Shown: positions 35,352 through 43,122 of the stretch, in pieces | How positions within the stretch are numbered: position 1 is the first letter of the stretch | How the letters are laid out: every line of letters begins with the position of its first letter | Assembly: GCA_020633415.1 (NCBI GenBank) | Contig: JACKDQ010000001.1 | Span: 248,001-312,000 of the forward strand | Direction: 5' to 3' | Length of the DNA stretch: 64,000 nucleotides | From: Deltaproteobacteria bacterium | GTDB taxonomy: Bacteria > Myxococcota_A > Polyangia > GCA-2747355 | Program-made: the position numbers and the translations under genes | Notes under the pieces: model-generated | Told to the model about the DNA's origin: nothing | Databases searched by the model: none | The model's input: the letters and a program-made list of their open reading frames with translations, nothing else

Positions 35352-36424
35352 TGCGTGTGCCGATCATCTAGCGCGCGCAGCAGCGCGTCACAGGTGCGCT
35401 CGACGACGTCTTCACCATCGGCGTTGGGCTCGACCCAGAGGTTGAGTACTGTTTGTTCGAAGGCATCGGCGCCGGCGAGCGGGTGTTTCCGCTGGCCGAA
35501 TAGTCGATCGACCGCGGGATACCAGTGGCTGATCGGAAGGTTCTGGGCGCGAAGCTCGGTGACGACGGTATCTCGAACCGTCTTCGGGACATGACAGATG
35601 TAGCGCCACCAGACTTCACCAGGAAGTGGCGGTCGATGGCTGATCGTCGGGTCTGTGAGCATTGCGCGATAGCGGTCAGCGCAGTCGGTGCGGGCGGCGA
35701 GATTGTCGCGAAGCTGATCGAGGCCCGCGGCGATTCGCTCGCTTTGTGCCGGATCGGCTGCTGCGGCGAGTGCGGGAATGTAGCTCTGATAGAGTGCGCG
35801 ATAGAGCGCGGGCTCCTTGAGTTCAGGATATTGGCGGATTGTGCGCAGACAGGCCTGAAACGCCTGGTCTCGAGCGCGATGGGCATTAGACCAGCGCTCG
35901 AGCGACTGTTCCAGTTCGATGCAGGTCTTGAGCAGCGCTCGATCGCGGGTCGCCAGCGCACCACCACCACCGACGTTGACGATTTTGGCCATGCCGAAGC
36001 TGTAGACGGCCGCATCGCCAAAGCAGCCGAGCGGCCTGTCGTCAGCTGTGGCACCGATCGCGTTGCAGACGTCCTCGATCACGAACATCCGTCTGGCGCG
36101 AGACCAATCGCAGATCTCGGCGATCGGCAGCGGAGCGCCGTAGTTATGAACCGCAAGCACGGCACTAACATCGTCGGTGTTTGCTGCGTAGAAATCGCCT
36201 AATCGACAGTTGCCGATCAACGGATCGACGTCGAGATAGACCGGCCGGTAACCGGCGTTTTCGATCACGGCGATGACGACTTCGCAGACGTTGGCAGGCA
36301 CCAGCACGCCACTGCCCTGGCGGTCAAGCGCCTTGAGCAGCAACCAGATCGCCGAAGAACCACGTGCTGTGGGCAGCAAGTGCTCTTGAGCAAGCGCGTC
36401 GGCGATTCGTGAGATGGGCGTCAT
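35348..36424 (-). CDS. Divergent DegT/DnrJ/EryC1-type PLP enzyme
   Basis: A 358-residue protein of the sugar aminotransferase superfamily, more divergent than its neighbours. Recognisable segments are TARGSSAIWLLLKALDRQG, VLVPANVCEVVIAVIENAGY, IEDVCNAIGATADDRPLG, and SFGMAKIVNVGGGGAL. The last keeps the PLP Lys and Gly-rich loop. The N-terminal part differs from typical DegT enzymes, so it may accept an unusual substrate. It overlaps the ATP-grasp gene upstream and WbqC downstream by 4 bases each, so the three are made together. Confidence 0.82.
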   Translation of the reverse strand: MTPISRIADALAQEHLLPTARGSSAIWLLLKALDRQGSGVLVPANVCEVVIAVIENAGYRPVYLDVDPLIGNCRLGDFYAANTDDVSAVLAVHNYGAPLPIAEICDWSRARRMFVIEDVCNAIGATADDRPLGCFGDAAVYSFGMAKIVNVGGGGALATRDRALLKTCIELEQSLERWSNAHRARDQAFQACLRTIRQYPELKEPALYRALYQSYIPALAAAADPAQSERIAAGLDQLRDNLAARTDCADRYRAMLTDPTISHRPPLPGEVWWRYICHVPKTVRDTVVTELRAQNLPISHWYPAVDRLFGQRKHPLAGADAFEQTVLNLWVEPNADGEDVVERTCDALLRALDDRHTQ

Positions 36425-37434
36425 TTCTCGATGCCCCCGAAGCGTGCAGGATCGGCTTCGGCGTCAAGATAGAGCTCTTCCATGAATCGGGCGACGCGCC
36501 CTGGACGTAGCGTGGGCTGTGCGAGGTCCTGGCCCAGAACGAAGTGGCGCAGCACCATTTCTGGCTCGTTAAAGCCGAAGTGCGCGCGAATGCCGGTGGT
36601 GCCGGAAAAGCGCGGATTGATCTCGAGAATCTTTGGCCCGTTGGTCGTCAGGCGAAACTGGATATTGTTGACGCCCTGCAGCTGCGTTTGCAGGATGACG
36701 TGCTGGCAGAAGGCGTCCAGTGCGCCGTCAAAGACCATCTGCGCCTTGTTGGTCATGCCAAACTTGAGCGTTCGGCGCATCACGATCACGAATACCGCGT
36801 CATCCTGAGTTCGAAAGGTACCGGCGGTGTATTCCTCGTCGTCGGGCAACAGCCGCTCCTGAAGCAGTGGCGCTGGCACCGCCGGCAGGTATTTTTCCAT
36901 TTGCTGACGGCTGTCGACGATGAAAACCGAGCGCGAGCCGCCACCGATGCGCGGCTTGAGCACGAGCGGGAAGCCGAGGTCGGCGATCAACGCCTCGCGC
37001 TCGGCCTCGACATCGCCGCGCGCGGTCCGCGGTGCCCCGAGGCCGTGCTCGAGATACCACTGATGCGCCAGCCACTTGTCGCTAAAGCGCGCCATCTCTT
37101 TGGGGGCGTTGATCATCAGATGGCAATTATGCTCGCGAGCGAACAGTTCGCGGTGCTCTGGCAAGAAATCGAGCTCGGCGTCCGGCGAAGGAAAGATCGC
37201 ACGGACCGATTCTCGTTCGACGATCTGACGTAGCGCGCCGAGAAAGCCGTTCGGATCGTGCTTAACTGCGGGGACGAGGTAGCCCCGATCGGCCCAATGC
37301 AGGCCCACTGCGTCCTCGGCGATATCGCAGCCGATGATTCGCAGGTCCAGTGTGCTCTTTTGGCAAGCTTTAAAGATCGAAAAGGCCAGCTCCGATCCTG
37401 CGCCGGTGATCAATACTGCCAGCGGCTCAGCCAT
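36421..37434 (-). CDS. ATP-grasp ligase (CarB-like)
   Basis: A 337-residue protein starting at ATG 37434 (MAEPLAVLITGAGSELAFSI) inside the PHP gene's end (8-base overlap); frames further up are PHP shadow. An N-terminal Rossmann part is followed by an ATP-grasp fold: ARFSDKWLAHQWYLEHGL, FPLVLKPRIGGGSRSVF, and the metal-binding end IQFRLTTNGPKILEINPRFSGTTG. ATP-grasp enzymes form an amide or ester from a carboxylate and an amine via an acyl phosphate. In this cassette it may attach an amino acid or other acyl group to an amino sugar (inference). Confidence 0.87.
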   Translation of the reverse strand: MAEPLAVLITGAGSELAFSIFKACQKSTLDLRIIGCDIAEDAVGLHWADRGYLVPAVKHDPNGFLGALRQIVERESVRAIFPSPDAELDFLPEHRELFAREHNCHLMINAPKEMARFSDKWLAHQWYLEHGLGAPRTARGDVEAEREALIADLGFPLVLKPRIGGGSRSVFIVDSRQQMEKYLPAVPAPLLQERLLPDDEEYTAGTFRTQDDAVFVIVMRRTLKFGMTNKAQMVFDGALDAFCQHVILQTQLQGVNNIQFRLTTNGPKILEINPRFSGTTGIRAHFGFNEPEMVLRHFVLGQDLAQPTLRPGRVARFMEELYLDAEADPARFGGIEK

Positions 37435-38161
37435 CCCGCACCCCTTCAAGCCAATCGAGGCACTTGCCGATCTCGCTGATGATATGCGCATCGGATCCCG
37501 GGAGGATGCGGGCACCAAGTCGTGAGCAGATCGCGAAATGCTCGCGACGGTGATAACGAGCGTTGAGGTCGATGCCAACGCCTTGCTCGACAGCTCGCCC
37601 AACCAGCTCCTCGAAGCGATCGAGTGGAAACGGGCCGCAGTATTTTTCGCAAGTCGCGCCCGGATGGGCGATCGCGTGAACCTGTGGATTGTCGATCAGC
37701 GCGCGCAGCGTGCGAGTCTCGAGCTCGATCCCTTGCGCGTGAGACAGATCGCGCACGCGGCCGTCCAGGTGCGGGTAGCGATGGGCGGCGCCGAGCACGT
37801 ACTCGACGCGGTCGGCCATTTCTTCGCTCAAATCGAGTCCGCCCTCGAAGTCGATCGCCGGCGTCTCCAGCCCAAGGATGATCGTCAGGCGATCACCAAC
37901 GCGTGCTCGGGCGCGTTCGATGTCCGCGGCGAACGCGCGAAACCAGTCAGGCGATTGCGCTTTGTAGTCCTCGGTGTGCTCAGTAAAGATCAGCCGCTCG
38001 AGGCCGATCTCGATGGCGCGATCGACCGCCTGAGCGACGGTCATTTTTCCATCGGTATATCGCGTGTGCAGGTGGCATTCCCAACGCGGCAGCGTTTCGG
38101 GGAGACGATCGGCCTGCAAGTAGAGGGCGTCCTCACGTTGGGCGGGGCGAGCGGCGCTCAT
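37427..38161 (-). CDS. PHP-domain phosphoesterase
   Basis: A 244-residue PHP-domain enzyme. Metal-binding motifs are H30-L-H32-T, T-E61-H62, the GLETP loop near residue 100, the HPG motif and GSDAH near the C-terminus. The sequence is closer to histidinol-phosphatase-type PHP proteins than to the CpsB/YwqE tyrosine phosphatases, whose first motif differs. It could remove phosphate from a sugar or a tyrosine-phosphorylated protein. It overlaps the upstream methyltransferase gene by 4 bases and the downstream ATP-grasp gene by 8 bases. No signal peptide is present, so it is cytoplasmic. Confidence 0.85.
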   Translation of the reverse strand: MSAARPAQREDALYLQADRLPETLPRWECHLHTRYTDGKMTVAQAVDRAIEIGLERLIFTEHTEDYKAQSPDWFRAFAADIERARARVGDRLTIILGLETPAIDFEGGLDLSEEMADRVEYVLGAAHRYPHLDGRVRDLSHAQGIELETRTLRALIDNPQVHAIAHPGATCEKYCGPFPLDRFEELVGRAVEQGVGIDLNARYHRREHFAICSRLGARILPGSDAHIISEIGKCLDWLEGVRDG

Positions 38162-39363
38162 TTGGGGTCGTATGGGCTCCAGCTAAAAACCCGGTCGACG
38201 ACAGATGCTAGCTTGTCCTTGACCATCCCGTGGTACTTGGGGTTCAGCGTGAGCAACAGCGCATCCACCGGGTTTTTTCTGAGCCACTCGATGTTGCCAA
38301 CGATAATGTTGTGGCCATCGCTTTCGATCGTTTGATCGACTTTCGCCGGATCCTCGTCGATGCAGGCGACGACCCGCCGCTCACCGAGGCGCGTGAAGGC
38401 GCGAAACAGTGCAAATACTTCGCCTCCGCCGAATACCGCGATCTTCGCGTCGGCAGGCTGCGTCTCCAGCCAAGTGTTGACCTCGGCGAAGACGCGGTGC
38501 CAGCGGTCGCGATTGTTGCGGATCCAAGGGTAATCGCCATCGACGCTGGCCCCGTTGTCAACGGAATCGTCGAGCGGCTGACAGACGAACAGGCCGATCC
38601 CGTGGTTGATCGGGTGTTGATGCTCGCAGTGCAGCACTTTGAATCCACGCCGACCCAAGAGTTGTTGTACGTGATCGACGGTGAAGTGCCAGACATGCTC
38701 CAAGAAGAAGAGGTCGTAGCCGTAGTAGTTCTGAATCGGCAGACAGAGGACCAGTCGCTGAGCGCTTGGCTCGGCGTCGCTGGCGGCTAGCGATCGTCGG
38801 ATTGTCGCCAAAAAGCCGTCGATGTCCTCGATATGCTCGAGCACGTTGACCGAGAAGATCGTCTCCGCCGCCGGGAGCTCGGTGTTGCCGGTGACCAGCC
38901 CCTGGCGGACGTCCAGTCCGCGTGATCTTGCGAGCTCTGCTGCGCGATGGCTGCCCTCGATGCCAGAGAACTTGGCTTGGGGTAGCGTCTCGCTCAGTCG
39001 GGCCAGGAGGTTGCCTTGGCCGCTGCCGATTTCAAGCGCGCGTTGTGGGCCGCTGAAAAAGTGCGGTGCTATCCACTGGCAAAAGACTTCGGAGCGGGCG
39101 ATCGGCCCATCTTTGGTAAAGAACAGGTGTTCCTCGGCGCCGGAAGTGTTGAGCGCGTATTCGTCACCGTAGAGCGTTAGGACCTCTTGCTCACTGAAGT
39201 GGCTGGCGTTAGCAACGACGCCGCAACTATCGCATTCAACCTTACGCAAGGTGCCCGGTCGCACTCGCTGATCTCCCGTGAGGATGCGGCCGCTAGTCGT
39301 CTTCAGAAAAGGCGACCAGCTTGTGCTTCCGCAGGATGGGCAAGTGCGAGTCGCGGCGGTCAT
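38158..39363 (-). CDS. Two-domain SAM methyltransferase with zinc-ribbon N-terminus
   Basis: A 401-residue protein of the C-methyltransferase-like group. N-terminal Cys pairs (CPSCGSTSW and CDSCGVV) look like a zinc ribbon. A SAM-binding domain holds LEIGSGQGNLLARL and FSVNVLEHIEDI. The C-terminal half is a Rossmann-like domain (IAVFGGGEVFALFRA, VVACIDEDPAKVDQ, VDALLLTLNPKYHG) typical of the Methyltransf_14 part. Such enzymes C-methylate keto-sugar nucleotides. It lies between the ArnA-C-like and PHP genes with a one-base gap to the former and a 4-base overlap with the latter. Confidence 0.85.
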   Translation of the reverse strand: MTAATRTCPSCGSTSWSPFLKTTSGRILTGDQRVRPGTLRKVECDSCGVVANASHFSEQEVLTLYGDEYALNTSGAEEHLFFTKDGPIARSEVFCQWIAPHFFSGPQRALEIGSGQGNLLARLSETLPQAKFSGIEGSHRAAELARSRGLDVRQGLVTGNTELPAAETIFSVNVLEHIEDIDGFLATIRRSLAASDAEPSAQRLVLCLPIQNYYGYDLFFLEHVWHFTVDHVQQLLGRRGFKVLHCEHQHPINHGIGLFVCQPLDDSVDNGASVDGDYPWIRNNRDRWHRVFAEVNTWLETQPADAKIAVFGGGEVFALFRAFTRLGERRVVACIDEDPAKVDQTIESDGHNIIVGNIEWLRKNPVDALLLTLNPKYHGMVKDKLASVVDRVFSWSPYDPK

Positions 39364-40395
39364 CTACTTGTCGCCGTCCAGGTCGAGAAACCAGTTGAGC
39401 GTTTGGCGCATGCTGTCTTCGAGGGACGTCTGTGGCTCCCAGCCGAGCAGTTCGCGCGCTTTGTCGATCGACGGTCGGCGCATTGGGATGTCCTGGTAGC
39501 CGGCTCCGTAGTAGGTCTTGCCGTCGACGACACGCGTTCCCGCGGTGAAGGGGAACTTCTTCGCGCGCGGATGGGCGGCGTAGAGGCCGATCAGCAGGTC
39601 GGCCAATTCTCGCATCGAGAGGTCGCCGTTGGGGTTTCCTAGGTTGAAGATCTCGCCATCGGCCTTGTTGTCCTTGTTTCGGATGATGCGCATCATGCCT
39701 TCGATACCATCATCGAGGTAGGTGAAGCAGCGTCGCTGCTCGCCACCGTCGACCAAGTTGATCGGCTCGTTGTGCATGATGTTGGCGATGAACTTGGTCA
39801 CGACGCGACTGTGACCGATCTTGTGGGCTTGCTCGATGCGGTCTAGTCCAGGGCCGGTCCAGTTGAACGGACGGAAGAGCGTGTAGTTGAGCCCTTGCTC
39901 GTAGCGGTAGGCATGGATCACGCGATCGAGCAGTTGTTTGGCGCAGCTGTAGATCCAGCGGTGCTTGTTGATCGGTCCCGTAACACAATTGCTTTCGTCT
40001 TCGCGGAAGTGCGCGTCGCCAACCATGCCGTAAACTTCCGACGTCGACGGGAAGATGATGCGCTTTTCATAGCGTGCTGCGTGCTCGACGATGTGCAGGT
40101 TCTCCATGAAGTCCAGCTGGAAGACCTTGAGCGGCTTTTCGATGTAAAGCACCGGGATCGCGATCGCTGCCAGCGGGATCACAACGTCGCAGCGCTTGAC
40201 TTGGAATTCGACCCATTCGCGGCTGATCGACATGTCGCCGTGGTGAAATTCGAAACGGTCGTTGGTCAGCAACTCGCGCTCTAGCCGGTCCTTGTCGACG
40301 TCGATGCCGGTGACGTACCAGTCCGTCTCGGCGATGATTCGGCGAACCAAAGCATTACCGATAAAGCCATTGACCCCTGGGATAAAGATGCGCAT
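39364..40395 (-). CDS. ArnA-C-like SDR (UDP-GlcA decarboxylase / UDP-4-keto-pentose synthase family)
   Basis: A 343-residue SDR with NAD motif GVNGFIGNAL, STSEVYGMVGD, and Y-S-C-A-K. RPFNWTGPGLD and GGEQRRCFTYL are characteristic of the ArnA C-terminal domain group. ArnA-C oxidises and decarboxylates UDP-glucuronate to UDP-4-keto-arabinose; relatives make UDP-xylose. The formyltransferase half of ArnA is absent. AGGGGAG lies four bases before the ATG. It follows the BY-kinase gene by 50 bases and starts the sugar-modification cassette. A DegT partner at 33490 could yield an aminopentose (inference). Confidence 0.88.
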   Translation of the reverse strand: MRIFIPGVNGFIGNALVRRIIAETDWYVTGIDVDKDRLERELLTNDRFEFHHGDMSISREWVEFQVKRCDVVIPLAAIAIPVLYIEKPLKVFQLDFMENLHIVEHAARYEKRIIFPSTSEVYGMVGDAHFREDESNCVTGPINKHRWIYSCAKQLLDRVIHAYRYEQGLNYTLFRPFNWTGPGLDRIEQAHKIGHSRVVTKFIANIMHNEPINLVDGGEQRRCFTYLDDGIEGMMRIIRNKDNKADGEIFNLGNPNGDLSMRELADLLIGLYAAHPRAKKFPFTAGTRVVDGKTYYGAGYQDIPMRRPSIDKARELLGWEPQTSLEDSMRQTLNWFLDLDGDK

Positions 40396-40445
40396 GAAAC
40401 TCCCCTAACGTCGCCGTGCTGCGCGACGTGCTGTTGAAGCGCCGC

Positions 40446-42674
40446 CTAGCCGGCGGTGCCCTTTTCGCTTTCGCCGTAGTTGCCGTAGTATTGGCCGTAG
40501 CGATAGCTGCCGTAGCGGTAGTATCCATAGCGGCGGTACCGCTGATAGCCGTAGGCGCGTTTGTGCAGGTCCATGTCGTTGACGATGCAACCGGCGATGT
40601 GTCCGCCAACGTCGAAAATCTGCCGTGCGCTCTCGCGCAACGCGGCACGCGAGGTGTAGCCGCTTCGCGCAACGAGCAGTGTCCCGTCGACGATCGTACT
40701 GATGATCACCGAGTCGGTGACGACGATCGCCGGCGGAGAGTCCATTAGGACCAAGTCAAAGTGGTCACGCAATTGAGCGACCATCGAGCGAAACCGGTCG
40801 CTCTGACAGATCTCTGCGGGGTTTGGTGGTGTTGGTCCGCAGGGCAGAAGATACAAATTGGGTACTTCGGTGGCGAGCGCAGCTTCTTCGATGCTCGTCT
40901 CTCCAAGCAGCAGCGAGGTAACGCCACCGCGCTGGTTTGAGAGTCCGAAGACCTTGTGCAGACGCGGGCGCCGCATGTCGGTGTCGACCAACAACACGCG
41001 ACTCCCCGGCTGAGCCATCGTGATCGCCAAGCTGACGACCGTGGTGGTCTTGCCCTCACGCGGCCCTGGACTGGTCACCACGAAGCTCTTCATCGGCTGG
41101 TCAGGCGAGGAAAACATCAGGTTGGTGCGGATCGCTCGGCACGACTCGGCCACCGACGACTTGGGATTGCGGTGGACGATCAGATCGACCTCTGGCCGCG
41201 GATCGGGTCGCCTACCCTTCTTCTTGACCTCCACGCCGGGAATGCGCGGCATCAGTCCGAGATATAGCAGGTGAGGAATCGATTCGATGTCGTCATGAGA
41301 CTTGACCGATTGATCGAGCGAGTCGACCAGCAGTGCCAAGCCGATGCCAAACAAGATGCCCAACAATCCGCCAACGAGCAGATTAAGTTTGACCCGCGGC
41401 TTGATCGGCCCCAGCGGCACCGTTGCTCGGTCGAGCGAGCGGATGTTGTTGACGCGCAGCTGCGCCGACAGGTCGCTTTCTTTCATGCGCGCCAAGATCA
41501 ACGAGTGCAGCTTGCTCAGGTTTTGTTGCTGCCGACGCAGGCGCTGGTATTCGACTTCGCGAAGATTGAGGGCAAGTGCGTCGTTTTTTGCGACCTGCAG
41601 CGCGCCGGCAAGTTTGCGTTCAGTGTCGAGTGTCTCGCGATACAGCGACTCGACGCCGGCGAAGTTTGCGCGGATCTCGTCGGCGAGCGCATTGCGTGCT
41701 GTGTCGGTGCGGGCTTGTTGTTCGAGCACCAAGGGATGCCGCTCAAGGTAGCGAGCGCGCAATCCGTTGAGTTTGCGTAGTTCGACGACGTAGTTAGCTT
41801 TGAGCGCCTCGATCGCGGCCCGACGCGAAAGCGAGCTGACCGAGACCTTTAGTGGGTCCTTCCCTCGGACCGCGAGAATCTGCTTGCGCTGAGCTTCGAG
41901 CGTCAGCCGCTTGAGTCGCGCATCGGTGAGTGCGTCGTTTAGTTTTGTGATCCGACTAGCCAGCAGGTTCTGGCGGTTTTCCAGCGAGACGGCGATCGTG
42001 TTGTTCTTCTTTTTGAAGTGATACAAGGCCAGCTCGGCCTGTTCGAGTTGCTTCTTGAGCGTGTCGAGCTGATCGGCGAGCCAGCTGGACGCGCCCGTCG
42101 CCGAAGACAACTTGTATTCGACGTTTTGGTCGAGGTAAGTCTGGGCGATGGCGTTGGCCAATCTCGCCGCCAGTTCGCGGTCGGCATGAGCTACGGCGAT
42201 TTCGATGATGTCAGAGTTGAGCACGCGTCGGGCCGTGATCATCGATTGCAGGGCGCGCGTGGCGTCTTCGGCGGTTGGTTCCTTTTCGCGCTTTTCCGGG
42301 CCCCAAAACTTCGGATCCTTGAGCAGACCGAGCTTGTCGACAACCCGTCGGGAGACGCGAGCGCTGGTGATCACTTTGTGCTGCGTCTCGAGATACTCGC
42401 GGGTGCGCCAGGCCGAGCCGGCGGAGAGATCGACTACTTCACCGACTTCTTTGCCGAGGACCTGCGGGGCGCGTTGATCGACGAGCACCGTCGCTCTGGC
42501 CATGTAGATCGGTGTCTCGAAAAACGTCCACATCGCTACCGCGCCGATCACCAACGCGGCGCCACTGATCACGACCAGCTTGCGCTTGACGAGGATGTCG
42601 TAATAGCGTTGAAGTTCGGATCGTTCTTCGCGAGAGCCGCTGGGATCCGTAGTGTTCTGCTGCACGTCTTGCAC
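40446..42674 (-). CDS. wzc: Wzc-type polysaccharide co-polymerase with BY-kinase
   Basis: A 742-residue inner-membrane protein. The N-terminus is a Wzz domain with a membrane helix (residues about 33-52), then a long coiled-coil periplasmic region and a second helix near 425-445. The kinase part has Walker A GPREGKTTT (about 534), Walker A' VLLVDTDMRRP (about 558) and Walker B LVLMDSPPA (about 640). It ends in an autophosphorylation tail with twelve Tyr residues interspersed with Arg and Gly. BY-kinases control chain length by cycling tyrosine phosphorylation. It is the first gene of the leftward operon. Confidence 0.93.
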   Translation of the reverse strand: MQDVQQNTTDPSGSREERSELQRYYDILVKRKLVVISGAALVIGAVAMWTFFETPIYMARATVLVDQRAPQVLGKEVGEVVDLSAGSAWRTREYLETQHKVITSARVSRRVVDKLGLLKDPKFWGPEKREKEPTAEDATRALQSMITARRVLNSDIIEIAVAHADRELAARLANAIAQTYLDQNVEYKLSSATGASSWLADQLDTLKKQLEQAELALYHFKKKNNTIAVSLENRQNLLASRITKLNDALTDARLKRLTLEAQRKQILAVRGKDPLKVSVSSLSRRAAIEALKANYVVELRKLNGLRARYLERHPLVLEQQARTDTARNALADEIRANFAGVESLYRETLDTERKLAGALQVAKNDALALNLREVEYQRLRRQQQNLSKLHSLILARMKESDLSAQLRVNNIRSLDRATVPLGPIKPRVKLNLLVGGLLGILFGIGLALLVDSLDQSVKSHDDIESIPHLLYLGLMPRIPGVEVKKKGRRPDPRPEVDLIVHRNPKSSVAESCRAIRTNLMFSSPDQPMKSFVVTSPGPREGKTTTVVSLAITMAQPGSRVLLVDTDMRRPRLHKVFGLSNQRGGVTSLLLGETSIEEAALATEVPNLYLLPCGPTPPNPAEICQSDRFRSMVAQLRDHFDLVLMDSPPAIVVTDSVIISTIVDGTLLVARSGYTSRAALRESARQIFDVGGHIAGCIVNDMDLHKRAYGYQRYRRYGYYRYGSYRYGQYYGNYGESEKGTAG

Positions 42675-42785
42675 CTCAAGGCCTGTGGTCTAGCCGACCG
42701 TGAGCCTCTGTTCGTTCGATCCGACGCCCCACTTCGGACGCAACGTCAAACGAGGCGTTTGCGCCGAGCGCGCTGTAACGGGGAA

Positions 42786-42805
42786 TGCGAAGGTAAGCGT
42801 TCGCA
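42786..42805. promoter_or_regulatory. Inverted repeat near leftward promoter
   Basis: TGCGAA and TTCGCA flank an 8-base spacer. A leftward TTGACA (42825-42820) would place this repeat near a -10 position, so a repressor operator is plausible. No good -10 hexamer is found there. Confidence 0.3.
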
Positions 42806-43054
42806 CACTTCCGATTCTCTGTCAATTCCCCCTAGGTTTTGCCGGGGTCGGCGTCTTTGTTACGTCCTTGTTACCTCATGCTCAGACTTTCTTGACTACC
42901 GCGCGCGCGGTCTGCGGCGACCACTCGGGGCAGTTTCGGGGCGGGACGATCTTGAGCTCATACAGGGCTTAGTGGTCTCCTTCGTGCTGAGCGTTCAATC
43001 ACAAGTTTGCCGATCGTTAACGTAAGCGCGCGGGCCAAATACAGCTGAGATGAC

Positions 43055-43083
43055 TTGAGCCTGCGTCGGCCACGTGGTATCAA
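43055..43083 (+). promoter_or_regulatory. Rightward sigma70-like promoter candidate
   Basis: TTGAGC (43055-43060) and TATCAA (43078-43083) are separated by 17 bases. The start would be near 43090, giving a leader of about 33 bases before the TTG start at 43123. Both hexamers deviate from consensus. Confidence 0.4.
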
Positions 43084-43122
43084 CGGGCCCTAACACAGAG
43101 AACCCCTAGCTGGAGCGCGTAT

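Larger units (their letters stand above)
42675..43122. other. Divergent promoter region between wzc and the Wzy-TPR gene
   Basis: 448 bases hold transcription signals for both directions: a rightward promoter candidate (43055-43083), and an inverted repeat (42786-42805) just downstream of a leftward TTGACA at 42825-42820. No gene is seen. Because it feeds the long leftward operon and the rightward polymerase gene, it is a natural control point for the cluster. Confidence 0.5.

Noticed and set aside
42892..42920. TTGACT-based rightward promoter
   Set aside because: The position 17 bases downstream (CGGCGA) has no -10 similarity.
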